Positions 30,769 to 43,714 are shown, counted from the stretch's first letter. The stretch is DNA of 64,000 nt from an uncultured Collinsella sp. (GCA_900542085.1 UQMK01000001.1:124001-188000); one strand, 5' to 3'. A program made the numbers and translations. Notes: generated by a model not told the origin, from the sequence alone.

Positions 30769-32606
30769 CGAACGACCTCGCTTCTACGGCGGCCCAGTCG
30801 CTCAACCGTGATCCCATGGTGGGCCTGCGCCTGGCGCGCGTCGACGGGTTTGAGCCGGCCGTCGCCCTGGGCACGGACGAGCTTCCCGCCTACCTGCGCC
30901 GTTTTACGATGCTGTTTGCCGATGACGCCACCATGCGCCGCGGCGGTATCGGCCGTGTGACGCGTGCCGTCAACGCGCAGGGCGAGGCCGTGGCGCTCAA
31001 GCAGCTCATCTTGCCAGCGCGCGACGAATTTGATGACGATGTCGCCCACGAGGCGCTGGTCACCAAGTTCAAGGCGGCGTTTCGCGAGGAATATGAATGC
31101 CATCGTGCCCTTTCGGGCCTTAAGGGCTTTCCCCGCTTATACGGGTGGGGCGAGGTTGACGGCGTGCCCGCGATTGTCATGGAGTGGGTCGAGGGCGAGA
31201 CGCTCGCTCGCCTGCGCCCGCGCCTTGCCGTGGACGATGCCGGGCGTCTGTCGCCGCTCGTGGCGGCGCGCCTGGGTCGCGACCTGTTCGATCTGCTCTG
31301 CCGCATGAGCTTGGTAGGCGAGGGGTTCGTCCATCGCGATATCTCGCCCGCTAATATTATGGTGCGCACGGCGCGCCTGCCGCTCGACCGACAGCTTGCC
31401 GAAGGCACCTTCGACCTGTGCTTGATCGACTTTGGCTCGTCGCTGGCGCTCGAGCCCGCCTCTGCGGTGGCCGGCACCGGCGGCAAGGCGTCGTTTACCG
31501 AGCGCTATGCCACGTTGCGCCGCGCGACAGTGGCCTACGCCCCGCCCGAGATGCTCACCGACGATATCCCCGACCTGCGCATGCTTCGCATGTCGCCGGC
31601 GATCGATGTCTACGCAGCGGCGAGTACGGTCTACGAGCTCATCGCCGGTGTCGCGCCGTACGAAGTAGCGCCGGGTGCATCGGGTACTTCGGGCTCGCGC
31701 AAAAAGACGCGCGATATCGCCAGCCCTTATCGCCTCAAGATGGATACGCTGCCCGATTATCCCGTCGGCGCCCACGCGCCCGGCTGCGATTTGACGCAAC
31801 TGCTGCGGCGCGAGCCCGATGTGGCACTTGCCGCGGCCGAACAGGCTCAGCAGTTGGGGCTCGATCCAAATTCCGAGGATCTGCGCGATGCGCTGGCGTT
31901 TGTCGACGCTCAGCTGTTCGATGTGGTGATGACCTGCCTGTCCTGCCATCAGGAAGATCGCCCCGAGCCGGCTGCGGTGGAGGCGGCGCTCTCGGCATTT
32001 TGCGACCACTATGCGCAAAATGTCGCCCGCTCGCTTCGCGCCGAGCCGCTCATGCCGTGCCCGATGGAGGTATCGGGGCACACGGCCCGGCGTGCGGCGA
32101 TGGTTGGTGCGACGACGGTATGCGGCGTACTTTGGACTGTGGTCGTGGTATCAGCGGCGCTGTTGGCGTCGGGCGCCCATGTGACGCTCGTCGTGGGACC
32201 GCTTATGTGGTCCGGGAAGCTGCCGGCCATTATCGCCGCGCTGGCGTTGGCGCTGCCGAGCATGGTGGGCATCGCTGCCGGGGCCTTGGCACGCGACCGC
32301 CGTGCGGGATTCCTGCAGGGCGTGTTGGCCCTTTCCGCCTGCGAGGTTCCGGCGCTGGCCGCACTCGCGTGCGCCGTGTTTTCCCAGCATGCCGTGGCGG
32401 GTGGCCTGGTGGCCGCCATAATTGCAACCTATGCGCTCACGTGGTTTTTGCTGGCGATGGGGTTTGCCTTTGAGCTTCCCGTCGTGTCAGCACGACGTGC
32501 GAAAATTCCCATGGCGACGCCGCTTGCCGGCGGAGCCGCGGCTGTCCCCGCCTTTGGCGGGCCGGCCGAAGTATCCGACACGATCTCTGCGACCAAGGAG
32601 GGCTAA
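30765..32606 (+). CDS. Membrane Ser/Thr protein kinase of the second signalling operon
   Basis: A 613-residue protein. The kinase domain starts unusually late (glycine-rich RRGGIGRV near 59-64), with Lys79, HRDISPANIM (190-199) and DFG (222-224). A long insert with Gly/Ser and charged residues lies near 290-320 in the C lobe. After about 440 there are several membrane helices (to about 560) and an Ala/Pro-rich cytoplasmic tail. No PASTA repeats are present. HRD with SPAN instead of KPxN is a variant seen in diverse bacterial kinases. It is coupled by ATGA overlap to the upstream surface protein and is followed after 3 bp by an FHA gene, a likely reader of its phosphorylation. Confidence 0.85.
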   Translation: MTNDLASTAAQSLNRDPMVGLRLARVDGFEPAVALGTDELPAYLRRFTMLFADDATMRRGGIGRVTRAVNAQGEAVALKQLILPARDEFDDDVAHEALVTKFKAAFREEYECHRALSGLKGFPRLYGWGEVDGVPAIVMEWVEGETLARLRPRLAVDDAGRLSPLVAARLGRDLFDLLCRMSLVGEGFVHRDISPANIMVRTARLPLDRQLAEGTFDLCLIDFGSSLALEPASAVAGTGGKASFTERYATLRRATVAYAPPEMLTDDIPDLRMLRMSPAIDVYAAASTVYELIAGVAPYEVAPGASGTSGSRKKTRDIASPYRLKMDTLPDYPVGAHAPGCDLTQLLRREPDVALAAAEQAQQLGLDPNSEDLRDALAFVDAQLFDVVMTCLSCHQEDRPEPAAVEAALSAFCDHYAQNVARSLRAEPLMPCPMEVSGHTARRAAMVGATTVCGVLWTVVVVSAALLASGAHVTLVVGPLMWSGKLPAIIAALALALPSMVGIAAGALARDRRAGFLQGVLALSACEVPALAALACAVFSQHAVAGGLVAAIIATYALTWFLLAMGFAFELPVVSARRAKIPMATPLAGGAAAVPAFGGPAEVSDTISATKEG

Positions 32607-32609
32607 GCC

Positions 32610-33548
32610 ATGGCTTCTCAAGCTGAGCTCACCCCATGCGGGGCAATGTTTGACATCTTTAAGCGCGCAGCGCACCTGAGCCATATCGAACTGTGCGGCC
32701 TGGTGCTCTCGAGCCGCCCGCTCGCCGACGGCCGTAGTCCGCAGAGCCGTGCCGCCGATCGCTCCTGGGTTTCGCGCTTTATCGTGCGCGCGCCGGTCGG
32801 CACGCTGCAGGAACGTTATTTTGCCGATTACGGGACCTCGGCCGCGCGCATTATGTCGCAGCTGGCTCTGCGCCGTCGCAATCCCATGGACGCCGCGGCC
32901 GTGACCAATATGGTGTGCGGCCCCGCTGGCGAGCCCATGGTGCGCGCACTCGAGGAATGCCACCAGGACACGAATCTCTATTGCAATGCGCTCGAGCGCC
33001 TGTCGCAGGCGGCTGAACTCATGCCCGCCGAGCGCGCCGAGGCCATCCTGGTACTGTTTGTCGCCGTCGGCTGCTCGGCAGATGTTCGATCCTCGGTGAC
33101 CTATGCCATCGACTATGCGCACGCGACTTGCGGCGGCGCCACATCGACCCCGCGCTCGCTGAGCACATCTTCGGTCGCGGGCGAGCACGAGGTCGCGCCG
33201 GCGCATCCGCTGGGATTGCTGCGCGTGCAAAACGGCTACGTGGTGAGCGCCCCGCGCTGGATTCAGCCGAGTGAGGAAGGCGTCGAGATCGGCGCGCTGG
33301 CGACGGGGGAAGGCGACATCACCGACGTCGGCGACGACGTCTCGGCCCGCCATGCCCATATCTGGTGCGACGATTCTGGCACATGGTTTGTCGAGGACCT
33401 GGCGTCCACGAACGGCACCGTGGTGGTAAACGGGGCCACGAGTGTATGTATTCAAGTAGAGCCTGGCCGCTCCGCCCAGCTCAACCCCGGCGACGAGCTC
33501 AAACTCGGCGAATCCACAACCTACGCCATCCTCCTCGGCGCCCTCTAG
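32610..33548 (+). CDS. FHA-domain protein with novel N-terminal domain
   Basis: A 312-residue protein. The first 190 residues form a helical domain I cannot assign (LSHIELCGLVLSSRPL, then a cysteine-containing region around TNMVCGPAGEPMVRALEE). The C-terminal 110 residues are an FHA domain with VSARHAHIW and LASTNGTVVVNG, which should bind phosphothreonine. The arrangement kinase-FHA with 3 bp between genes implies it reads phosphorylation by the upstream kinase. No membrane helix. Confidence 0.85.
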   Translation: MASQAELTPCGAMFDIFKRAAHLSHIELCGLVLSSRPLADGRSPQSRAADRSWVSRFIVRAPVGTLQERYFADYGTSAARIMSQLALRRRNPMDAAAVTNMVCGPAGEPMVRALEECHQDTNLYCNALERLSQAAELMPAERAEAILVLFVAVGCSADVRSSVTYAIDYAHATCGGATSTPRSLSTSSVAGEHEVAPAHPLGLLRVQNGYVVSAPRWIQPSEEGVEIGALATGEGDITDVGDDVSARHAHIWCDDSGTWFVEDLASTNGTVVVNGATSVCIQVEPGRSAQLNPGDELKLGESTTYAILLGAL

Positions 33549-33563
33549 TTCATCCCCTCAATG

Positions 33564-33630
33564 AGTTGCGGTGAAATAGGGACTGCTTAAGGCCGCGACC
33601 GGCAAAAACAGTCCCTATTTCACCGCAACT
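33564..33630. repeat. AGTTGCGGTGAAATAG palindromic element, copy 2
   Basis: A perfect 22-bp inverted repeat (33564-33585 with 33609-33630) with a 23-nt loop. It lies 15 bp after the FHA gene stop. The rest of the 480-bp gap to nifJ (33549-34028) has no supported gene; it holds the presumed nifJ promoter and leader, with a possible TACAAT -10 box near 33742. Confidence 0.85.
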
Positions 33631-34028
33631 GCTGCGTGGTCCCCGGGGGATTGCGTTCGTTGGCATCGGCCGTGCGATAGTCACCCGAGGTAAACCTTTA
33701 CCGCCCGCCTATATTTGTCGAAATTACACTTGACGGCGGGGTACAATAAACCCGCATGCGGATTTCCGTTGCGGGCGCCTCCCATCGCCGGGGCGTGCCC
33801 GGGAGCATCCGGTATGCGGCCTTTGCGGCGCTCGGTCATGTGCAAGACGGGTAGCTGGGCCTGTGGAGCGCGTGCAGCCCTCCTCGCCTTGGCATGCCTT
33901 CTCTCCACGCCATGTACCTGCTGCTCAGTCTGCCTGCCAGATGATTGGAAGCAACAGCGAAAATCCCATCACGCCAACATCCCGGCGATCGCCGGGGCCT
34001 GTATACCTATATGAGAGGAGAGGGGTAT

Positions 34029-37568
<3,540 letters not shown>

Positions 37569-37578
37569 GTCTCCCACC

Positions 37579-37703
37579 GCAGGATCTGAGGGCTAACCTT
37601 CGCGGACGTCCTCGGACATGAAAGAACCCCCGCTGCGCACTACGTGCGGCGGGGGTTCTTTCGTCCTGCGGAGTGTCCGCGAAGGCCAGCCCTCAGATCC
37701 TGC
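37579..37703. repeat. 29-bp inverted repeat flanking the nifJ terminator
   Basis: Arms 37579-37607 and 37675-37703 are complementary with two mismatches in 29 and enclose the nifJ terminator hairpin. The whole 125-bp unit can fold into one long interrupted stem. Confidence 0.8.
37620..37665 (+). terminator. Terminator of nifJ
   Basis: A perfect 14-bp stem (37620-37633 with 37649-37662), with an inner GCAC/GTGC pairing, ends in TTCTTTC. It lies 52 bp after the stop and is symmetric enough to work in both directions. Confidence 0.85.
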
Positions 37704-38253
37704 TACGACTACGTCCTCGGATTGTGTGGGCTGATGGAGGACGTGGTTGTGGGGGCCTTTTGTCCCCTTCGCTGTTTCGCGGCTTTGCCGCGAAACCTCG
37801 CGCCGCTTTGGGTATGGATGGAGGTTTTGGCTGTTGTTGCCTTCTATCTCCGTGCTTTGGGGCTGGTTGCCTTTTTGGAGCTCATCTTTATTCCTTATGC
37901 TGAATGAAAAGCCCCATGTTTTTGCAGGGGTGCATACTCGTCTTATTAATGCATAGAATCTCGTATAGTGCGAGTAAGATATTACGCTGTCTGTTTTGTG
38001 TTTAGCAGAGATATAGTTTGCATAATCTGGTCGAATCCCTGCTCTATTAAAATAAAGTCGCACGTAAATGGCGTAGATATGCCTAAGCTGGGCTTCTTTA
38101 CGCTGAGCGGGTAAAAATGACCGTTCACCGTTCAACTGTTTTCAAAATGAATAAAATAAGGGATAACAGGAATATAAACCTTAATAAACTCGTGTATCGC
38201 ACGGACACGGGTTATTAATGGGTTGTAGGCCTTTTACAGAAAGGATTCCAGCA
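37704..38253. other. Gene-free region before the carbamate kinase gene
   Basis: About 550 bp with no credible gene. It holds a perfect 10-bp hairpin with TTT loop (37774-37783/37787-37796) and then an AT-rich stretch (about 37900-38220) unlike the surrounding GC-rich DNA. That stretch presumably contains the arcC promoter. Short inverted words such as CTCG...CGAG near 37962-37975 are visible but not convincing as operators. Confidence 0.4.
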
Positions 38254-39216
38254 ATGTCTAAGCCTCTTGGCAAGCCCGATCGTATTGTCGTCGCCCTTGG
38301 CGGCAACGCCCTCGGCAACAACCCCGTTGAGCAGATCGAGGCCGTGAGCAACACCGCTCACGCTCTTCTCGGCCTGATCGAGCAGGGTAACGAGATCATC
38401 ATCACCCACGGCAACGGCCCACAGGTCGGCATGATCCAGAACGCCTTCGCCGCTGCCCACGACGCCATCGGCACCCCCGAGATGCCGCTGCCCGAGTGCG
38501 GCGCCATGTCCCAGGGCTACATTGGTTATCACCTGCAGCAGGGCATCGGCCGCGAGATGCACAAGCGCTATAAGCGTTGGCACGCCGCCACCGTCGTCAC
38601 CCAGATCGAGTGCGACCCGGATGATCCCGCGTTCAAGAACCCGACTAAGCCGATCGGCCCCTTCTATACCGAGGAGCAGGCCAAGGAGTTCATGGCCGAG
38701 GATCCCTCCAAGGTCTTCGTCGAGGATTCCGGCCGCGGCTGGCGTCGCGTCGTCGCTTCCCCCGATCCCAAGAAGATCGTCGAGGCTGACTCCATCCTCA
38801 ACCTGCTCGACAACGAGTTCATCGTCATCGCCTGCGGTGGCGGCGGCATCCCCGTCGTCCGCGACTACGAGAACAAGGGCTGCTACAAGGGCGTTCCCGC
38901 CGTCATCGACAAGGACCTGGGCGGCGAGCTGCTGGCCGAGGACTGCGATGCTGACGTTCTGTTCCTGCTGACCGCCGTTGAGCATGTCGCCATCAACTTT
39001 GGCAAGCCCAACCAGGAGGAGCTCGAGGAGCTCACCGCCGACGAGGCCGAGCGCCTGGCCGACGAGGGTCAGTTCGGCAAGGGTTCCATGGAGCCCAAGG
39101 TCCGCGCTGCCATCAAGTTCGCCCGTTCCCGCAAGGGCCGCACCTGCATCATCGGTGCTCTGGACAAGGCCGCCGAGACCATGGCCGGCCTCTCCGGTAC
39201 CCGCATCCACGAGTAG
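38254..39216 (+). CDS. arcC: Carbamate kinase
   Basis: A 320-residue amino-acid-kinase-fold enzyme making ATP from carbamoyl phosphate and ADP, releasing carbamate (CO2 and NH3). Motifs: VVALGGNALG at the N terminus, THGNGPQVG, ACGGGGIPV and VIDKDLGGELLA. ATG 38254 follows AAAGGA; an in-frame ATG at 38218 lacks a ribosome site. No arginine deiminase or ornithine carbamoyltransferase is beside it, so carbamoyl phosphate may come from another route, for example purine, allantoin or agmatine breakdown. A strong terminator follows. Confidence 0.96.
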   Translation: MSKPLGKPDRIVVALGGNALGNNPVEQIEAVSNTAHALLGLIEQGNEIIITHGNGPQVGMIQNAFAAAHDAIGTPEMPLPECGAMSQGYIGYHLQQGIGREMHKRYKRWHAATVVTQIECDPDDPAFKNPTKPIGPFYTEEQAKEFMAEDPSKVFVEDSGRGWRRVVASPDPKKIVEADSILNLLDNEFIVIACGGGGIPVVRDYENKGCYKGVPAVIDKDLGGELLAEDCDADVLFLLTAVEHVAINFGKPNQEELEELTADEAERLADEGQFGKGSMEPKVRAAIKFARSRKGRTCIIGALDKAAETMAGLSGTRIHE

Positions 39217-39282
39217 TCTCTACTCTGTTGCATCTCTCGTGGGCGCCAGGCAAAGCGCCCACAAACTAGCCTCTCTTCATGA

Positions 39283-39314
39283 GCCCCGCAGTCCGCTCCG
39301 ACTGCGGGGCTTTT
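39283..39314 (+). terminator. Terminator of arcC
   Basis: A perfect 11-bp stem (39283-39293 with 39300-39310) is followed by TTTTGCTT. A second 8-bp hairpin (39239-39262) precedes it. Confidence 0.9.
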
Positions 39315-39330
39315 GCTTCAACCCGGCACT

Positions 39331-39416
39331 TAGGGACGTTCCTTTCCTGCCGGCAGCATGGGACAGTCCTTAAAGGCTGTCCCCAACGACCACTCATTTA
39401 AGTCTGTCCCCAATGA
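39331..39416. repeat. CTGTCCCCAACGA family repeat at the end of the C39 gene
   Basis: The words CTGTCCCCAACGA (39378-39390) and CTGTCCCCAATGA (39404-39416) repeat in tandem, with GGGACAGTCC upstream as a partial inverted partner. This parallels the element at 2871-2947, where ACGTCCCCAACGA and ACGTCCCCAATGA have the same spacing. It abuts the stop codon of the minus-strand gene. Confidence 0.65.
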
Positions 39417-40451
39417 TTAGTAGTAGGCCCACATGGCTTCGATTTCATTGAGGACTTCTACGACGCCCCAGCGGCGGGCGCTGCGGCTTTGCGAGTTGGG
39501 GTCGTAGACTCCCACTTGATCGGCATCGTCGATGCCCCAGAGCACGATATAGTGTCCAACGCTGGTAAAGGTTCCGGGACGAACCGATGCGATGATGGGT
39601 GCGCCCGAGCGCAGCGCCTGGGTGATGGAGCTGCGACCGATATGGAGCTCAGTTCCGTCAAGGCCCAGCTGCCATGCGCCGCTCGTCATAAACGACCACT
39701 CGGTGGCGCCGGTGGGCGCATAGTTGCCCGCCTCGGAAAGAGCGCACATATCGACCGGCGTCATATCGGTGTGGCCGGTCTTATAGATGTAGACCATGGT
39801 AAGACAGGTAGGGCCGCAGGCATTTTGGCGGATGGTACCGCCGGCGTAGGGCAGCTCCGACCATGCCGGGTCAATCTGATAGATGTGGGGCATGGTGCCG
39901 GCTTGCCACTGCGAACGCGGGGTCGAAAACGCAAACGAATAGCCGGGCGCGACCGGGGCCTTGAGCAGCTTATCCTCGGCGGTTGGATCGAGGCCGGCCG
40001 AGCCGTGGGAGATACAGGAGCTCATAAGCACAAAGACCAGACAGGTGAGGATAGAGCACAGTGCGAGGCGAAGTCGACGAGCTGACAGGGCGGGGGCATT
40101 CACGTACGATGTCGAGCGGTGAGGCTTGCCGTCGCGTCCGCCTTGGGGATGCGAAAAGAAGCGGTTGATATGGATGCCGGGCTGACGTGCGCCGTTGCGG
40201 CGTAGTTGCGGAACCTCGGCCTGGCGCTGTCGAGTGCGCGCGCCCAAGCGGCCATCTTGCTGCGCGCTTGTGGCCGTACTCGGACGACCGCTCTGCCGCG
40301 TTCTGCTTGCCTGCTGCCGAGACGAAGGCCTGGGTTGCTCTTGAGGGCGTTGCGGATTGCTGCTCGTGGCACTTCTGGGCGTCGGCGTGGTACGGCCAGC
40401 AAGGCGAACGCTTTGTCGCCGTTGATCACCGTCGTTGTATCCGTATGCCAT
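39417..40451 (-). CDS. C39-like cysteine peptidase, membrane anchored
   Basis: A 344-residue protein. The first 125 residues are a basic, Arg/Gln/Pro/Ser-rich low-complexity cytoplasmic tail. One membrane helix (about 126-147, LRLALCSILTCLVFVLMSS) follows. The outer domain matches the peptidase C39-2 family, with the catalytic cysteine in NACGPTCLTMVY and the histidine in VGHYIVLWGIDD. Such proteins cleave peptides or act in surface-protein processing; the substrate is unknown. AAGGCGG precedes ATG 40449-40451. Transcribed against arcC and divergent from the permease gene. Confidence 0.8.
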   Translation of the reverse strand: MAYGYNDGDQRRQSVRLAGRTTPTPRSATSSNPQRPQEQPRPSSRQQASRTRQSGRPSTATSAQQDGRLGARTRQRQAEVPQLRRNGARQPGIHINRFFSHPQGGRDGKPHRSTSYVNAPALSARRLRLALCSILTCLVFVLMSSCISHGSAGLDPTAEDKLLKAPVAPGYSFAFSTPRSQWQAGTMPHIYQIDPAWSELPYAGGTIRQNACGPTCLTMVYIYKTGHTDMTPVDMCALSEAGNYAPTGATEWSFMTSGAWQLGLDGTELHIGRSSITQALRSGAPIIASVRPGTFTSVGHYIVLWGIDDADQVGVYDPNSQSRSARRWGVVEVLNEIEAMWAYY

Positions 40452-40811
40452 TCGTACCGCCTTGTCTCATGTATAACCTGTCCATCCTACAAAAAAGATG
40501 TGCAACAAATGGGCCTGCGCGTCAAAAGCTCGGTAAACGGTACGAAAGGCGCAAAACACACGGCCTCAAAAATATCTCTATATGCGTCCGATGAGCGTAC
40601 GCCCGTCGGGCGGGCGGCAACAATGAGCGGCAAACCGTGCCGTTCGTCCCAAAAACGGCGCCGCTCATATGCGAGTTCGGCCTTCGGTCGAGCCATGGGC
40701 GGCGCTGCTGTGCCAAGGCCGTATCTTAAAGCCACGAAATAAAAGCGCGCGGCGAAACGGACCGCGCAAGGGGTGACGTCAAGGGGCGTCAAAAAGGAAA
40801 GGAGGGGAACA
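40452..40811. other. Divergent intergenic region, no gene seen
   Basis: This 360-bp gap lies between the C39 peptidase (leftward) and the permease (rightward). It must hold both promoters, but I find no convincing -35/-10 pair, riboswitch or repeat. The short open frames here lack ribosome sites and codon bias. Confidence 0.4.
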
Positions 40812-42263
40812 ATGGCGGACAAGAACACAGAAGTTGCAGTCGAGGATAACGGCGGCATGAAGAAAACGCTTTCGCTCTGGAACTTCTTCACCATCGGTTT
40901 CGGTGCCATCATCGGCACCGGTTGGGTTCTGCAGGTCGGCGACTGGATGGTCGTGGGCGGCGGTCCCGTTCCCGCTATGATCGCATTCCTCTTGGGTGCA
41001 ATCTTCCTCGTGCCCGTCGGAGCTGTTTTCGGTGAGCTCACGGCTGCTATCCCCATCTCGGGCGGCATCGTCGAGTATGTCGATCGTAGCTTTGGCCGTA
41101 CGCTGAGCTACATCACCGGATGGCTTTTGGCTCTGGGCAACGGTATCCTGTGCCCGTGGGAAGCCATCGCCATTTCGACCCTCGTGTCCGAGATGTTCGG
41201 CAGCCTGCCCGGTCTTGAGTGGCTGCGCGCCGTCAAGCTCTACACCATCCTGGGCGCTGACGTTTACCTGTTCCCGACGCTGATCGCGCTCGGCTTTGCA
41301 ACCTACGTCATCTTCCTCAACTTCCGCGGCGCCAGCTCGGCCGCCAAGCTCCAGGCCTTCCTGACCAAGGCCCTGCTCTGCGGCATGCTGCTCGCCATGG
41401 GCGTCTCGCTGTTCACCGGCTCGCCGGACAATGCTATGCCCGTGTTCTCCCAGGTCACCGGCGCTGGCGGCGGCAAGGCCGCTACCGAGGGCGCCAGCCT
41501 GTTCGCCGGCATCGTGTCGGTCCTGGTTCTGACTCCGTTCTTCTACGCCGGTTTCGACACCATTCCTCAGCAGGCTGAGGAAGCAGCCGAGGGCCTCAAC
41601 TGGAACAAGTTCGGCAAGATCATCTCCCTGGCCCTGCTGGCCGCCGGCGGCTTCTACATGGTCTGCATCTACTCGTTCGGTACCATCCTCGACTGGCATG
41701 AGTTTGTTAAGAGCCCGGTTCCCGCGCTTGCCTGCCTCAAGGGTATCAACATGCTCCTGTACCTGGCCATGCTCGTCATCGCCACGCTTGGACCCATGGG
41801 CCCGATGAACTCCTTCTACGGCGCCACGAGCCGCATCATGCTCGCCATGGGTCGCAAGGGCCAGCTGCCCGAGAAGTTCGCCGAGGTCGACCCCAAGTCC
41901 GGCGCTCCCAAGCTCGCCTGCGTCGTCCTGGGCGTCATCACCGTCATCGGTCCGTTCCTGGGCAAGAACATGCTCATCCCCCTGACCAACGTGTCGGCTC
42001 TCGCCTTCATCTTCTCCTGCGGCATGGTCGCCCTCGCCTGCCTGCGCATGCGCTTCACCGAGCCCGACCTGCCTCGTCCCTACGAGGTGCCCGGCGGCAA
42101 GTTTGGCATCGGCCTCGCTATCGCTGCCTGCGCCATCATCATCGGCCTGCTCGTGATTCCGTTCTCTCCCGCCTCCCTCAACATGGTGGAGTGGAGCATC
42201 GTGATCGGCTGGTTGGCTATTGGCCTGGCCCTCATGGCTTTCACCAATTCCCGCAAAAAGTAA
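40812..42263 (+). CDS. APC-family amino acid/polyamine permease
   Basis: A 483-residue transporter with about 12 membrane helices. The first helix has the APC signature TIGFGAIIGTGWVLQVG. Conserved segments include EAIAISTLVSEM and TPFFYAGFDTIPQQAEE in helix 6-7. It imports an amino acid or amine by symport or exchange. ATG 40812 follows AAAGGAGGGG. The amidohydrolase gene follows after 131 bp, so its substrate may be what the enzyme breaks down. A 9-bp hairpin around 42289-42315 lies between them without a T tract. Confidence 0.9.
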   Translation: MADKNTEVAVEDNGGMKKTLSLWNFFTIGFGAIIGTGWVLQVGDWMVVGGGPVPAMIAFLLGAIFLVPVGAVFGELTAAIPISGGIVEYVDRSFGRTLSYITGWLLALGNGILCPWEAIAISTLVSEMFGSLPGLEWLRAVKLYTILGADVYLFPTLIALGFATYVIFLNFRGASSAAKLQAFLTKALLCGMLLAMGVSLFTGSPDNAMPVFSQVTGAGGGKAATEGASLFAGIVSVLVLTPFFYAGFDTIPQQAEEAAEGLNWNKFGKIISLALLAAGGFYMVCIYSFGTILDWHEFVKSPVPALACLKGINMLLYLAMLVIATLGPMGPMNSFYGATSRIMLAMGRKGQLPEKFAEVDPKSGAPKLACVVLGVITVIGPFLGKNMLIPLTNVSALAFIFSCGMVALACLRMRFTEPDLPRPYEVPGGKFGIGLAIAACAIIIGLLVIPFSPASLNMVEWSIVIGWLAIGLALMAFTNSRKK

Positions 42264-42394
42264 CGCCGAGCCGGGGCGGATCGGGTGCGCGGTATCCTCT
42301 CTCCCGCGCACCGAACCCGGCACCACTTGGGTAGCTTTGTGAGGCCTTAACCCAACATGGCCTCGCCCACTATATGGATCCATAAGGAGGAACC

Positions 42395-43672
42395 ATGTCC
42401 ACTAAGTATGCAATCGTTGGCGGCAAGCTCATCGACGGTACCGGTGCCGAGCCGGTCGAGAACTCCCTCGTTCTCGTCGACGACAACGGCAAGATCGAGT
42501 ACGCCGGCGCTATGCAGGACCTTCCCGAGGGCGTTGAGGTTATCGATGCCGCCGGCAAGACCGTCCTTCCCGGCCTGATCGACACCCACCTGCACTTCTC
42601 GGGCAACCTGACCGACGATGACACCGATTGGGTCATGCAGCCGCTCCTCGAGAAGCAGGCCGTCGCCGTCAAGCAGGCCTACGACTGCCTCACCCACGGC
42701 CTCACCACCGTCTGCGAAATCGGCCGCTTTGGTATCCAGATCCGTGACTGCATCGACAAGGGCGTCTTTAAGGGCCCGCGCGTTCTGGCCACCGGCCTCG
42801 GCTTCTGCCGCGTTGCCGGCCACGGTGACTCCCACCACTGCACCCAGGAGCTCAACAAGGAATCCCATCCCTGGGGCGACCAGGTCGACGGTCCTTGGGA
42901 TCTGCGCAAGGCCGTCCGTCGTCGCCTACGCGAGAACCCCGATGCCATCAAGATCTGGGCTACCGGTGGCGGCATCTGGCGCTGGGACTCCGGTCGCGAC
43001 CAGCACTACTGCTCCGAGGAGATCCAGGCCGTGGTCGAAGAGGCCAAGATGGTCGGCATCCCCGTGTGGAGCCACTGCTACAACAACCACGCCGCTGCCT
43101 ACGATTCCGTCCGCTTTGGCTGCGAGCAGCTGATTCACGGTTTCGATATCGATGAGCGCACCATGGACCTCATGGCCGAGCAGGGCACCTTCTTCACCCC
43201 GACGATCGCCTTCCTGCCCACCTGGTACGCCACCTATCCGCCCGTCTACGTCCCCGAGCTGCACGACAAGTACGAGGGCACCCTGGTCGAGAAGGAGCTG
43301 CAGCGCAACTACGACTGCCTGCGTGAGGCCAAGAAGCGTGGCGTCGTCATGACGATCGGCTCCGACTCCTTCTCCTTCGTCACCCCGTACGGCACCTGCT
43401 CCATCGAGGAGATGTACGAGTTCGTCGACAAGATCGGCTTCACCCCGGTCGAGACCATCACCTGCGCCACCCTCAACGGCGCCAAGATGTGCCACATCGA
43501 GGACGAGACCGGTTCCATCGAGGCCGGCAAGTGCGCCGACCTGCTGGTCGTCAACGGTGACGTCGCCGCCGACATCCATGTGCTCAACACCGACAACATG
43601 GACGTCATCATGAAGGACGGTTGGATCGTCGAGGCTGGCACCTTTGGCGAGGCCAACAAATACAGCGCCTAA
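42395..43672 (+). CDS. Metal-dependent amidohydrolase
   Basis: A 425-residue TIM-barrel hydrolase of the imidazolonepropionase/prolidase-like branch. Metal ligands visible: HxH in LIDTHLHFSG, the candidate bridging lysine in AIKIWATGGG, histidines in WSHCYNN and LIHGFDI, and aspartate in IGSDSF. The C-terminal segment (IEAGKCADLLVVNGD) is typical of the family. It opens a cyclic amide, lactam or dipeptide; the exact substrate cannot be assigned. ATAAGGAGG precedes ATG 42395. With the permease and nearby carbamate kinase it suggests a catabolic route for a nitrogen compound; this is inference. Confidence 0.88.
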   Translation: MSTKYAIVGGKLIDGTGAEPVENSLVLVDDNGKIEYAGAMQDLPEGVEVIDAAGKTVLPGLIDTHLHFSGNLTDDDTDWVMQPLLEKQAVAVKQAYDCLTHGLTTVCEIGRFGIQIRDCIDKGVFKGPRVLATGLGFCRVAGHGDSHHCTQELNKESHPWGDQVDGPWDLRKAVRRRLRENPDAIKIWATGGGIWRWDSGRDQHYCSEEIQAVVEEAKMVGIPVWSHCYNNHAAAYDSVRFGCEQLIHGFDIDERTMDLMAEQGTFFTPTIAFLPTWYATYPPVYVPELHDKYEGTLVEKELQRNYDCLREAKKRGVVMTIGSDSFSFVTPYGTCSIEEMYEFVDKIGFTPVETITCATLNGAKMCHIEDETGSIEAGKCADLLVVNGDVAADIHVLNTDNMDVIMKDGWIVEAGTFGEANKYSA

Positions 43673-43714
43673 GATACCGTTTGTCGATGACTGGATGTAA
43701 AACACAGTTTTTGA

